In this document: piece after piece, positions 26,056-34,383 of the stretch
Position numbering within the stretch: position 1 is the stretch's first letter
How the letters are laid out: each line of letters begins with the position of its first letter
DNA from: an uncultured Lachnospiraceae bacterium
GTDB lineage: Bacteria; Bacillota; Clostridia; Lachnospirales; Lachnospiraceae
Assembly: GCA_949878435.1 (NCBI GenBank)
Contig: CATLAK010000005.1
Coordinates: forward strand, 94,930-158,929
DNA length: 64,000 bases
Direction of reading: 5' to 3'
Notes under the pieces: model-generated
The model's input: only the letters and a program-made list of their open reading frames with translations
What the model was told of the DNA's origin: nothing
Databases searched by the model: none
Position numbers and translations under genes: made by a program

Positions 26056-27081
26056 TTACTCAAAATAATCCGCCATATTCTCCTTTGTGACCAATTCAAA
26101 TGGAATCCATGTCTCACCACCTACATCTTCCCCATTTACCAGCCCAAAAGCCACTTCCACCGCCTTAAATCCCTGTCCGTAGCCATCCTGGAAAACATCT
26201 GCATACATTTTGCCGCTTTCAAGATACTCCTTTGATTCCGGGATCAAATCAATGCCTGATACCAAAATTTTCCCTGTCAGCCCTGCATTTTCCAATGCAT
26301 TGCAAGTTCCAATTGCCATCTCGTCATTTTGGCAGAATATTGCATCTAAACCTTCTTCTCCATATTTCTGAATCCAGTTCTCCGTCAATGTCATGGCGCC
26401 ATCCCTAGTCCAGCTTCCGGTATCTTCTACCACTAATTCAACATCAGGATATTTTTCAGAAAGAAGCCTTTTGGTCGCTTCCCCACGAATCACTTCCGAC
26501 GATTGACCTGCAACACCACTAATCATACCGATTTTCCCTTCGCCGCCTAATGCCTCGCACAAAGCTGACACTGCCAGTTCTGCTGACTGATTGTCATTGG
26601 ATCCCACAAATCCGTCGGGCTGCAGATCCCCGCTAAAAGTATTGCATACACCAACTACCGGAATGTTTGCCGCATTACATTTTTCAATAATGGGAACACA
26701 TGCTTCCGCGTCAGCCGCCGTCACGATAATTGCATCAACCTGCTGGCTGATCATGCTTTCTGCCTGGGAAATCTGCTTTGCCGGATCCATGTCAGAATCA
26801 TTCACAATAAGTTTAATTCCAAGCTCATCGCACTTATCTTGGGTCCCCTGAATAAGATCCAGCATGAATGCCGTCCGTTCATTGCAGATAAGATAACCAA
26901 AGGTCATTCCCTCTGTCGTTTCCTCTTCCTTTGTCTCCTCCTGCGCTGCCTCTGATGGCGCTTCCACAGTTTCCTGCGCTGTCGTTTCAGCCGGAGCCGG
27001 CGTTTCTTCCGCTTTCTGCCCGCAGCCGGCAAACATTGCTACTGTTGCCCCTACCACCATCGCTGCTAATAATTTTTTCAT
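26056..27081 (-). CDS. Sugar ABC transporter substrate-binding lipoprotein
   Basis: This 341-aa periplasmic-binding-protein type 1 component captures a sugar for the permease and ATPase encoded just upstream. The lipobox is VAMFAGCG (lipidated Cys at residue 20). A Glu/Ala/Thr-rich linker of about 35 residues follows. The fold shows FGYLICNERTAFMLDLIQG, SQQVDAIIVTAADAEACVP and FCQNDEMAIGTCNAL, as in RbsB-like proteins. It is the last gene of the operon. The gap to the permease (about 70 nt) is larger than those within the operon, which would fit higher expression of the binding protein. The specific sugar cannot be deduced. Confidence 0.92.
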   Translation of the reverse strand: MKKLLAAMVVGATVAMFAGCGQKAEETPAPAETTAQETVEAPSEAAQEETKEEETTEGMTFGYLICNERTAFMLDLIQGTQDKCDELGIKLIVNDSDMDPAKQISQAESMISQQVDAIIVTAADAEACVPIIEKCNAANIPVVGVCNTFSGDLQPDGFVGSNDNQSAELAVSALCEALGGEGKIGMISGVAGQSSEVIRGEATKRLLSEKYPDVELVVEDTGSWTRDGAMTLTENWIQKYGEEGLDAIFCQNDEMAIGTCNALENAGLTGKILVSGIDLIPESKEYLESGKMYADVFQDGYGQGFKAVEVAFGLVNGEDVGGETWIPFELVTKENMADYFE

Positions 27082-27151
27082 TTACTTTTCCTCCTATGTT
27101 TTTTATTTAAAATTACAGAACCAATCATCCTGTAATCTTATAACGATACCA

Positions 27152-28132
27152 TTATTTCTTATCTGCACGATCCAGCAGCACTGCGGCTATGATGATAATT
27201 CCGCTGATTACTTTTTGCCAGTACGAAGACACGCCTAAAAGGTCAAGACCATTGCCTAAGACACCAATAATAAATGCGCCTACAATTGTTCCCCACATTT
27301 TTCCGATTCCGCCGGAAAGTGCAGTGCCGCCAATCACAACTGCTGAAATCGCTTGTAATTCATAACCCTCGCCTGCATTCGGCTGCCCGACCACGACACG
27401 GCAAGCCTGCATAATCCCCGATAAACCTGCCATAAAACCACAAATTATGTATACCATCATTTTTACATTCGATGCAGGTATCCCGGAGGCCCTGGCAGCC
27501 TCTTCATTTCCTCCTACTGCATAAATATATCTGCCAAACTTTGTTTTCCCTAATAGGAATATGGCTATCACAGATACCATGATCATGATTATTACAAGAT
27601 ATGGAATGCCTCCAATACTGCCGCTCCCAAAGCTTTTAAATACAGAAGACATTCCCGAAACAGGACGTCCATCTGCTACGATAAGTGCTATCCCCCTGGA
27701 AATGGTCATGGTTCCTAAAGTCACGATAAAAGGAGCCACTTTTGCCTTTGCAACAATCAGTCCATTCAGCAGACCGAACAGCAATCCAGTAAAGATTCCT
27801 GCAAGGACAGCCAAAGCGGGCGGGAATAATGCTTCCCCATTAGCATCCACTTTTGCAATCATTGCAAACGCTACCCCTGACACCGCCAGCATGGAACCGA
27901 CAGATAAATCAATTCCACCTGTCAATATTACAAAAGTAACGCCGATTGCCAATATGGCATTAATTGAAGTTTGCGTCAAAATCGTTATAAAATTTGTGAA
28001 TGTAAAAAATCTGTCTGAAATGACGGAAAGTACTGCTATTAAGATAATCAGTGCAAATACAATCGCATATTTCCGAAAAATAATTTTCATTGTTTCTCCT
28101 GCACCTGCCTTTGAGAAATTGTTCTTATTCAT
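27152..28132 (-). CDS. Sugar ABC transporter permease, RbsC family
   Basis: This 326-aa membrane protein with about ten helices is the channel of a ribose-type importer. Family motifs include ILTGGIDLSVGSMLAVSG, the EAA-like AVGGNEEAARASGIP loop that docks to the ATPase, and SAVVIGGTALSGGIGKMWGT near the C-terminus. It follows the ATPase gene by 23 nt. A single permease gene implies a homodimer, normal for this class. Confidence 0.95.
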   Translation of the reverse strand: MNKNNFSKAGAGETMKIIFRKYAIVFALIILIAVLSVISDRFFTFTNFITILTQTSINAILAIGVTFVILTGGIDLSVGSMLAVSGVAFAMIAKVDANGEALFPPALAVLAGIFTGLLFGLLNGLIVAKAKVAPFIVTLGTMTISRGIALIVADGRPVSGMSSVFKSFGSGSIGGIPYLVIIMIMVSVIAIFLLGKTKFGRYIYAVGGNEEAARASGIPASNVKMMVYIICGFMAGLSGIMQACRVVVGQPNAGEGYELQAISAVVIGGTALSGGIGKMWGTIVGAFIIGVLGNGLDLLGVSSYWQKVISGIIIIAAVLLDRADKK

Positions 28133-28155
28133 TATTTTTCCACCTCTCTGTTCTT

Positions 28156-29649
28156 CTATTGTTTCATAACATATTCCATGATTTTCTCTTGGGTTATATC
28201 CTGCTTTTGATCGATTTTTCCAACAAGTTTTCCTTCGTGCATGATTACGATCCGATCTGAGAGACCAATCAGTTCCGGCATTTCCGAAGAAATCACGATG
28301 ACCGCTTTCCCATTTTTGACAAAATCATTTATCAACTGATAAATCTCCACCTTAGCCCCCACATCAATTCCTCTCGTAGGTTCGTCCATAATCAATATTT
28401 CCGATTCATCCAGCATGACTTTTCCCAAAACAACCTTTTGTTGATTGCCGCCTGAAAGATTGCGCACCGGATAATTTCTCCCTGGTGTCTTAATATGTAA
28501 TTCCTTAATCTCTTTATCAGCAAGTTCATTCTCTTTCCTGTTAACCAACAGCGGAGTTTTAAAATATTTATTTAAATTTGAGAGGGTCAGATTATGCTTA
28601 ACAGATAAAGGCAGAACCAGCCCGACCCCTTTTCGGTCCTCATTAATCAGTCCAATCCCGTTCGTAATTGCGTCCTTAGGTGTCCGAATCCTCGCTTCTT
28701 TACCATTTACATAAATCTCCCCCTTGTCATATTTATCTAATCCACAGACACATCGCATAACTTCCGTTCTTCCGGCGCCCATCAGTCCCGCAACCCCCAG
28801 CACTTCTCCCCGCCGTACCGCAAAAGATACATCTTCAAAAACCCCTTTTCTTGTCAGTCCATCAATCCGCAGCATCTCTTCTCCAGGCTCCACGCTCCTT
28901 TTCGGAAAAACATCTGTCAATTTGCGTCCTACCATTGCGATAATGATCTGATCGATGTCTACTTCATCTGACTGAAACGTATCCACCAGACATCCATCAC
29001 GGAATACCGTAACTCTGTCGCTGATCCTCAAAATTTCATCCATTTTATGGGATATGTAAATGATGCCGACCCCCTTTGCTTTCAAATCTGCAATTACTTT
29101 AAAAAGGTTCTCTACTTCCCTGTCTGTGATTGCCGAGGTCGGCTCATCCATAACAATAATATTGGCATCGTACGATATTGCCTTTGCAATTTCCACCATC
29201 TGCTGTTCTGATACCATCAGGCTCTTCATAAGCCTCTTCGGATTTAAATCCACCCCTACATTTGCCAGCCACTGTGCCGCCTTCTCATTCATTTCCTTTT
29301 GATGTAAGACTCCATGATGAACAATTTCCCTTCCAAGAAATAGGTTCTCCGCAATCGTTAAATGCGGAACATATGACAATTCCTGATGGATAATTGCTAC
29401 CCCCATGGAAAGCATGAATTTCTCATCTCTTTTTTCAAGGATTTCGCCTTTATATACGATATCACCTGAATCCTGTTTATAGGTTCCTGTTAAGATTTTC
29501 ATCAATGTAGATTTGCCAGCACCATTTTCCCCCATTAATGCATGTACTTCTCCCTCATGCAAATCAAAAGAAACATCGTTTAGCGCAACCACTCCAGGAA
29601 ATGCTTTGCATATATGCTTCATTTCAAGCAACTGTTTTCCATTACCCAC
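28156..29649 (-). CDS. Sugar ABC transporter ATP-binding protein, RbsA family (duplicated ATPase)
   Basis: This 497-aa protein has two tandem ABC domains. The N-terminal one is canonical: Walker A GENGAGKSTLMKILTG, signature LMVSEQQMVEIAKA, Walker B IIVMDEPTSAI. The C-terminal domain has the usual degenerate Walker A (GLMGAGRTEVMRC) and an intact signature LSGGNQQKVVLGK with ILIMDEPTRGIDVG. This matches RbsA/MglA-type ATPases. The start is a GTG, 8 nt after GAGGAG; the first in-frame ATG is nine codons in. It opens the operon behind a promoter with an operator-like palindrome just downstream. Confidence 0.95.
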   Translation of the reverse strand: MGNGKQLLEMKHICKAFPGVVALNDVSFDLHEGEVHALMGENGAGKSTLMKILTGTYKQDSGDIVYKGEILEKRDEKFMLSMGVAIIHQELSYVPHLTIAENLFLGREIVHHGVLHQKEMNEKAAQWLANVGVDLNPKRLMKSLMVSEQQMVEIAKAISYDANIIVMDEPTSAITDREVENLFKVIADLKAKGVGIIYISHKMDEILRISDRVTVFRDGCLVDTFQSDEVDIDQIIIAMVGRKLTDVFPKRSVEPGEEMLRIDGLTRKGVFEDVSFAVRRGEVLGVAGLMGAGRTEVMRCVCGLDKYDKGEIYVNGKEARIRTPKDAITNGIGLINEDRKGVGLVLPLSVKHNLTLSNLNKYFKTPLLVNRKENELADKEIKELHIKTPGRNYPVRNLSGGNQQKVVLGKVMLDESEILIMDEPTRGIDVGAKVEIYQLINDFVKNGKAVIVISSEMPELIGLSDRIVIMHEGKLVGKIDQKQDITQEKIMEYVMKQ

Positions 29650-29683
29650 TCACAACACTCCTCATTCTTCTTTATTCCGCGCG

Positions 29684-29696
29684 TTCACGTGCACAT
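29684..29696 (-). promoter_or_regulatory. Operator-like site O1 (sugar operon)
   Basis: On the minus strand this reads ATGTGCACGTGAA. The 11-bp ATGTGCACGTG is identical, in the opposite orientation, at 29856. It lies just downstream of the sugar-operon -10, a position where LacI-family binding blocks transcription. Confidence 0.65.
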
Positions 29697-29710
29697 TTTT
29701 TATAAAAAGG

Positions 29711-29739
29711 ATAATACAATATTTATATATTTCTGTAAA
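29711..29739 (-). promoter_or_regulatory. Promoter of the sugar ABC operon
   Basis: On the minus strand TTTACA (29734-29739), a 17-bp AT-rich spacer and TATTAT (29711-29716). Operator O1 begins about 15 nt beyond the -10. Confidence 0.72.
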
Positions 29740-29855
29740 TGTAAGTATATTTTTTATAGTGTTTTTTCACATGGCATAGAGAGTAAATGAATTATTTTTT
29801 GGTCAAAATGTCTATTTCAAATATTTATGCGGTTTTTATCATGAATATTTTTTGT

Positions 29856-29868
29856 ATGTGCACGTGCC
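29856..29868 (+). promoter_or_regulatory. Operator-like site O2 (regulator side)
   Basis: It reads ATGTGCACGTGCC, sharing 11 identical bases with O1 in inverted orientation. It ends about 10 bp upstream of the regulator gene's -35. The 170-bp spacing to O1 would allow looping by a dimer of dimers. Confidence 0.65.
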
Positions 29869-29877
29869 CTTATCTGT

Positions 29878-29906
29878 TTGACTATTACACATTTTCATGC
29901 TATTTT
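29878..29906 (+). promoter_or_regulatory. Candidate promoter of the LacI-family regulator
   Basis: TTGACT (29878-29883), 17-bp spacer and TATTTT (29901-29906), with a leader of about 120 nt to the ATG at 30032. The remainder of the 29650-30031 gap is AT-rich and contains nothing else that I recognise. Confidence 0.6.
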
Positions 29907-30031
29907 AATAAATATAGGACGTGAAACAAATTGAGCCGCCAAATATCTATGAGATGCTTCGCCTCTCTATTGCACGTCTACTTGGCTTGTTGCCCCGCGG
30001 GAATAAATGCAGAAAGTGTAGGAAGTATTAT

Positions 30032-31057
30032 ATGATTACATCAAAAGAAATTGCTGCTTTGGCAGGCGTATCCAGGGGAACTGTTGACCGTGTTCTCAAC
30101 CACCGCGGTGCTGTAAAACCTGAAACAGAACAACGTGTCCGTGAAATTGCACGTGAATTGAACTACCAGCCAAATAAAGCGGGTATGGCATTAGCTGCCC
30201 AAAAAAAGAAAATTACAATCGGAATCTTACTTCTTGGTGCAAATAGTAACAACCTTTTCTGGAATGATGTTATGGATGGTGTTACCTACCAGCAGCGTAA
30301 CCTGTCAGGATATGGCTGCCGCATTCTTGTAAGGCAATCGTCCTTTGATGACCAGGAGCAGATTGATATCATTGACGAGTTTGTAAAAGACGGTATCAAC
30401 GGTCTGATTATCGCTCCCTGCAATACCCCCAAAATAGCCCGTAAAATTGATGAATTATTTGAAATGGGAATTCCCACTGCTACCACGAATACAGATATTC
30501 AAAATTCAAAAAGACTATTTTATGTTGGGAGCAACTATTATGAAAGCGGTTGTGTTGCTGGAGGATTTATGGGGCTGATTACAGGCGGATCAACTAAGGC
30601 TGGCATTGTCACTGGTTCTTCTATGGTATTTTGCCACACCGAACGCATCGACGGATTTTTAAATACAATTTCGGAGCGCTACCCTCACATAGAGCTCCTT
30701 GAAATTGTAGAAAATCATGACGATGAACTTAGAAGTTATCATGTTACCTGCCAGCTTCTTGAAAAATATCCTGATCTGAACGCTTTATGTTTCACCGCTG
30801 CCGGCGTACATGCAGGGTGTCAGGCGGTTCTGGACTTAAAGCGTGAAAAAGACATGAAAATTATTTGTTTTGATGTGAATAAGCCTGTCAAGGAATTAAT
30901 ACGTCAGGGAGTCATATCTGCTACGATATGTCAGCAGCCTTTTCAACAAGGCTCCAAACCAATCAAGCTTTTATTCAACTACCTCACTACAGGAATTGCA
31001 CCGGAAAATCCGCTGCTCTACACAAACGCATCTATTAAGATATATGAAAATCTATAA
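30032..31057 (+). CDS. LacI-family transcriptional regulator
   Basis: This 341-aa repressor likely controls the divergent sugar ABC operon. Residues 1-50 form the helix-turn-helix and hinge: MITSKEIAALAGVSRGTVDR, VLNHRGAVKPETEQRV and LNYQPNKAGMALA. The rest is a periplasmic-binding-protein type 1 sensor domain with GILLLGANSNNLFWND, FVKDGINGLIIAPCN and FDVNKPVKELIRQGVISATI. The effector is presumably the sugar imported by the operon. I chose the ATG at 30032 because the HTH begins there and AGGAAG lies upstream; the frame is open 111 nt further, but that extension is not LacI-like. Confidence 0.93.
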   Translation: MITSKEIAALAGVSRGTVDRVLNHRGAVKPETEQRVREIARELNYQPNKAGMALAAQKKKITIGILLLGANSNNLFWNDVMDGVTYQQRNLSGYGCRILVRQSSFDDQEQIDIIDEFVKDGINGLIIAPCNTPKIARKIDELFEMGIPTATTNTDIQNSKRLFYVGSNYYESGCVAGGFMGLITGGSTKAGIVTGSSMVFCHTERIDGFLNTISERYPHIELLEIVENHDDELRSYHVTCQLLEKYPDLNALCFTAAGVHAGCQAVLDLKREKDMKIICFDVNKPVKELIRQGVISATICQQPFQQGSKPIKLLFNYLTTGIAPENPLLYTNASIKIYENL

Positions 31058-31139
31058 ACACAAGCTTTGTCAGATCCGCTGCGCTTCGCCCGGCAAAAGC
31101 TAAAGCATCAGATTCAGCGCAGCTGCAAAGGAGCGCTTT

Positions 31140-31670
31140 ATGATTCAATACAGAACTTTGTGCATAGATGAAATAACCCGGGAACTATTCAGCGATTTTA
31201 TCCGCCATCAAATCGTTACCAAGTGCTGGCGGAGGGAAAATGCAGAATGGATAATCAAAGATGCCCCTTTTATCGATGATTGGGGCGAAAAGGAATATGA
31301 AATACTGATTTCCTGCCTAAAAAACACCCTTGCCGCCGGAGGCTTCGTATACGCCGCCTTCTGGCATGGCATGCTGAAAGGCTTTGTCTCTGTGGAATCC
31401 GGGTTATTCGGAAATACACAAAACTATCTTGACTTATCCAGCATCCATGTCTCAGAAGATTTGCGCGGCAAGGGAATTGGAGCCGCCCTTTTCCAGGCAG
31501 CAAAGGAATGGGCGAAGACGCAAGGTGCCGCAAAACTATATATCTCTGCCCATTCCGCCGTAGAGAGCCAGGCATTTTATAAAAAAATAGGATGTGTGGA
31601 TGCAGCGTTTATTCACCAAAAGCATGTCGAAGATGAGCCCTTCGACCGTCAGCTGGAGTGTACATTATAG
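31140..31670 (+). CDS. GNAT family N-acetyltransferase
   Basis: This 176-aa acetyltransferase carries the acetyl-CoA loop in HVSEDLRGKGIGAALFQ (RGKGIG), preceded by a beta strand (YLDLSSI) and followed by KLYISAHSAVESQAFYKKIG, which completes motif A/B. The substrate is unknown. The ATG follows AAAGGAGCG. The 82-nt upstream spacer contains an imperfect hairpin of GCTGCGC with GCGCAGC. Its last 6 nt overlap the convergent MATE gene. Confidence 0.88.
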   Translation: MIQYRTLCIDEITRELFSDFIRHQIVTKCWRRENAEWIIKDAPFIDDWGEKEYEILISCLKNTLAAGGFVYAAFWHGMLKGFVSVESGLFGNTQNYLDLSSIHVSEDLRGKGIGAALFQAAKEWAKTQGAAKLYISAHSAVESQAFYKKIGCVDAAFIHQKHVEDEPFDRQLECTL

Positions 31671-32996
31671 GTAATGGTATTTTTTTCTCTTAACAAACAA
31701 AAAGATGGATGAAATCACCAGTGCAAACGCTTCTGCAACGGTAATCGCCCACCAGATACCGTCAAGCCCGAATGCAATCGGCAAAACCAGCACTGCAAGG
31801 GTCTGAAACAACAGTGTGCGCAAAAAAGCAATCGCCGCAGATGCTCCTCCGTCGTTAAGTGCAGTAAAAAAGGAGGAGGCAAACACATTGATGCCATACA
31901 GCACAAAGGAAAAAGCATAGATTGCAAGGGCATTACAAGTCATTGAAAGCAGCTCCGCATCATATCCTACGAAAAATCCTGAAAGCGCCGGCGCAAGCCC
32001 TCTTGCCATAAGGAGCATGACCGTACCGCTTCCAAACATAATCAACAGACTCTTCTTTAACATATTATTCAGCTCACTATGATTTCCAGCCCCATAGTGA
32101 TAACTGATGATCGGTCCGGTTCCAATGGTATATCCAAGAAAAACAGCGGCAAAGATCATCTGCGTATACATGACCACACCGTAAGCCGCAATCCCGTTTT
32201 CTCCTGCATACTTGATCAACTGAAAATTATACAGCATCCCCACAATGGATGTGGATATATTGGTCATCAGTTCGGACGAGCCATTTAGGCAGGCTTTCAA
32301 AAGGACCGACACTTCCAGTCCTGTTTTCTTAAGCTGCAGCAGACTGCTATTCGGGCGCAGGAAATAAATAAGCGGCAGAACGCCTCCGATACATTGTCCG
32401 ATCACAGATGCCCATGCTGCCCCTGCCACGCCCCAATGAAAGACGGCTATAAATAAGGCATCCAGCGCCATGTTCGTAATCCCTGCCACAACCGTCGCCA
32501 TAAATCCAAGCATTGGCTTCTCTGCTGTGACGAAAAAGCTCTGGAATAAAAATTGAAGCATAAATGCAATATTGAAGGCATTCATAATCTTACCGTACAC
32601 TACACAGTCCTCTATCATGGCATCCGTAGCTCCCAGCATATAAGAAATAGGACGCATAAAGAGAAAACCAATCAATGTCAGAACGACTCCCAAAATAAGC
32701 GTTAGATACACCATCATCGTAAAGTAACGGTTGGCGCGTTCTTTTGCCCCTTCCCCCAGCGTCTTTCCAACCAGCGCACTTCCTCCTGTTCCGATCATGA
32801 ATCCAAAACAAGCCAAAATCATAAGAAAGGGCATAATCAGATTGACAGCCGCAAAAGCCGTCTTTCCAACATAATTTGAAACGAAATAACCATCAACAAT
32901 TCCATAAAGGGATGTGCACAGCATCATTGCAATCGTCGGCAGACAAAAGCGAATCAGTTTTTTATAAGTAAAATGTTCCGATAATTGTATGCTCAT
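31665..32996 (-). CDS. MATE family multidrug efflux transporter
   Basis: This membrane protein of 443 aa with about twelve helices exports drugs or organic cations using a Na+ or H+ gradient. It shows the MATE pattern: FCLPTIAMMLCTSLYGIVDG, FAAVNLIMPFLMI, TGGSALVGKTLGEG in the first half and GYTIGTGPIISYHYGAGN in the second half. It begins 24 nt beyond the MarR stop, in the same operon, so the regulator probably represses it until a toxic ligand binds. Expression should be governed by the promoter/operator at 33538-33588. Confidence 0.93.
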   Translation of the reverse strand: MSIQLSEHFTYKKLIRFCLPTIAMMLCTSLYGIVDGYFVSNYVGKTAFAAVNLIMPFLMILACFGFMIGTGGSALVGKTLGEGAKERANRYFTMMVYLTLILGVVLTLIGFLFMRPISYMLGATDAMIEDCVVYGKIMNAFNIAFMLQFLFQSFFVTAEKPMLGFMATVVAGITNMALDALFIAVFHWGVAGAAWASVIGQCIGGVLPLIYFLRPNSSLLQLKKTGLEVSVLLKACLNGSSELMTNISTSIVGMLYNFQLIKYAGENGIAAYGVVMYTQMIFAAVFLGYTIGTGPIISYHYGAGNHSELNNMLKKSLLIMFGSGTVMLLMARGLAPALSGFFVGYDAELLSMTCNALAIYAFSFVLYGINVFASSFFTALNDGGASAAIAFLRTLLFQTLAVLVLPIAFGLDGIWWAITVAEAFALVISSIFLFVKRKKYHYL

Positions 32997-33020
32997 AACC
33001 TTGTTTTAACCTCTTTTACC

Positions 33021-33476
33021 TCATTCCTTCCGTGAAATATCGCGCATCGCCAGCCTCAACAGATCTATGTATTTATGAAAAAGTGATAAGAACATTTCCT
33101 GCTCCTGTGCCGTCATACCCTCTAATGCTCCACGTTCACTCTCAATGACCCTGTCAACCGTTCTTTGGCAAAGACGGATTCCGCCTTCCGTAAGAGAAAT
33201 CTGTTTACTTCTATGATCCTTTCCCTTCTCCAGTTTAAGGTACCCTTCTGATTCCATTTTCTTTAATGCGGAATTAACAGTCTGCTTAGGCTGGTACATA
33301 GATGCGCACACCTCGCTTTGAGCAAGTGCTGTATCATTAGTCCGCAGCACATATAAAATCCAGAAACTGCATTCCGACAAACCCAATGCTCTTGCCAGGT
33401 TACGGTATATATCATCATTTTCCTTGATAATGCCGTTATATTCTGCCAGACAGTCTCTTGCCCCTCTTTTTTTCAT
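33021..33476 (-). CDS. MarR-family transcriptional regulator
   Basis: This 151-aa winged-helix repressor has the recognition region EVCASMYQPKQTVNSALKKM and wing GKDHRSKQISLTEGG, both typical of MarR. N- and C-terminal helices form the dimer interface. It lies directly behind a consensus promoter overlapped by a strong inverted repeat, and directly ahead of a MATE exporter. The simplest model is an autorepressor of an efflux operon. The ATG follows GGAGG by 5 nt. Confidence 0.93.
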   Translation of the reverse strand: MKKRGARDCLAEYNGIIKENDDIYRNLARALGLSECSFWILYVLRTNDTALAQSEVCASMYQPKQTVNSALKKMESEGYLKLEKGKDHRSKQISLTEGGIRLCQRTVDRVIESERGALEGMTAQEQEMFLSLFHKYIDLLRLAMRDISRKE

Positions 33477-33537
33477 ATCATACCTCCAAATAACTTCTAT
33501 CCCTCATATTTTGCTTTCTTCCTTTATATCTTGAAAA

Positions 33538-33588
33538 AGTCCGAAAACAGACTTTTTGTATTATAGTCTGTTTTCGGACTTTTGTCAA
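33538..33588 (-). promoter_or_regulatory. MarR-MATE promoter with overlapping operator
   Basis: On the minus strand TTGACA (33583-33588), a 17-bp spacer and TATAAT (33560-33565) form a perfect sigma-A promoter. Two perfectly inverted 16-bp arms (33538-33553 and 33565-33580; AGTCCGAAAACAGACT on the plus strand) fall in the spacer and at the transcription start. Each arm is itself a partial palindrome, so two MarR dimers may bind. Occupancy would block RNA polymerase completely. Confidence 0.9.
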
Positions 33589-34232
33589 GCATTCTTGATT
33601 TCACGCTTTTTCCCGAATATCCCGAATTCTACTCTTCCTATCAATTTATGAATGTCAAAAACTATACAATATATAGTGACAAAATGCGTCTTTATGTGTT
33701 AAACTTAACTTGTATAGATTTAGCCACTGAAGAAGACCAACAGTCACATCTGGACGATTGGGCATCCCTTTTCAAAGCAGCCACATGGGAGGAATTAAAA
33801 ATGATTGCAAAACAAGATGAATTCATCAATGAAGCCTGTTCCACTATCTATCAGCTCAGCCAGGAGGAAAGCATTCGTCTCCAATGCGAAGCAAGAGAAG
33901 ATTTCTACCGCAGGCAGCGGTCTGTCCAAAGTATGCTGGATGCAAACAAAAGCAAAATAGAGAGTCTGAATGCTGATATTGTAAACAAAAATGCTACTAT
34001 TGAAAAGCAAAATGCTGATATCGAAAGCAAAAACGCTACTATTAAAAAGCAAAATATGACTATTGAGAACCAAAACACCACTATCGAAAATCAAAACACC
34101 ACTATTGAAAACCAAAACACCACTATTGAAAACCAAAACACCACTATTGAAAACCAAAACACCACTATTAAAGAACTAACTGATGAAATTGCTTCTTTAC
34201 GTGAGCAGCTCAACCGCTCATCCGAAATGTAA
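33582..34232 (+). pseudogene. Truncated Rpn/PD-(D/E)XK transposase-like remnant with heptad repeats
   Basis: The open frame matches only the C-terminal portion of Rpn-type proteins: FTLFPEYPEFYSSYQFMNVK, LNLTCIDLATEEDQQSHLDD and AATWEELKMIAKQDEFINEA. The N-terminal nuclease domain, present in the intact relative at 12160, is absent. The left boundary falls inside the MarR promoter, and the only start there is a TTG without a ribosome site. After about residue 125 the protein becomes a run of near-identical seven-residue units (consensus NTTIENQ), predicting a long coiled coil. It is probably a dead fragment left by deletion or insertion, although a short expressed coiled-coil protein is not excluded. 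Confidence 0.75.
34068..34172 (+). repeat. 21-bp tandem repeat (five units, degenerate units upstream)
   Basis: Five nearly identical 21-bp units (consensus AACCAAAACACCACTATTGA plus A) run head to tail, preceded from about 33970 by degenerate versions. Each unit encodes one heptad, so copy-number change keeps the frame. Not a CRISPR: there are no spacers. Confidence 0.93.
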
Positions 34233-34245
34233 TCCAGAATTCCGC

Positions 34246-34273
34246 TGGACAGCACAAAAAATTATCGTATAAT
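34246..34273 (+). promoter_or_regulatory. Promoter of the candidate small RNA
   Basis: TGGACA (34246-34251), a 16-bp spacer and TATAAT (34268-34273). No coding gene follows on this strand; a structured segment with a terminator does. Confidence 0.65.
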
Positions 34274-34278
34274 ATAGA

Positions 34279-34383
34279 CAGTGCCAGTTCTGGGAAGAGT
34301 ACGGCCAGACCGTATTGCCGGTGTCTCGGTTCACTTTTATGAATATCCCGGAGGAACACACGGCAGCTGGCGCTATCTTTTTT
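34279..34383 (+). ncRNA. Candidate structured small RNA of about 105 nt
   Basis: The segment lies between a promoter and a TTTTTT run (34378-34383). It folds into three elements. P1 is an 8-bp closing stem, AGTGCCAG (34280-34287) with CTGGCGCT (34367-34374). P2 is TACGG/CCGTA (34300-34304 and 34310-34314) with a CCAGA loop. P3 is TGCCG-GTGT with ACAC-A-CGGCA (34316-34324 and 34356-34365), capped by an inner TTCA/TGAA hairpin. P1 followed by the T-run also forms the terminator. It does not match the SRP RNA tetraloop consensus or riboswitch classes I know. It is convergent with the histidine kinase gene, whose stop codon overlaps the T-run. Confidence 0.62.

Noticed and set aside
30032..31057. 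Longer LacI-family protein beginning at 29921
   Set aside because: The extra 37 residues are not LacI-like and the HTH starts exactly at the ATG chosen.
34057..34172. Possible CRISPR array because of regularly repeated 21-bp units
   Set aside because: The units are contiguous with no spacers and keep an open reading frame; they encode heptads.
34279..34383. Identification of the structured RNA as SRP (4.5S) RNA or a c-di-GMP or guanidine riboswitch
   Set aside because: The conserved SRP GGAA-type loop and the known riboswitch core motifs are not present.
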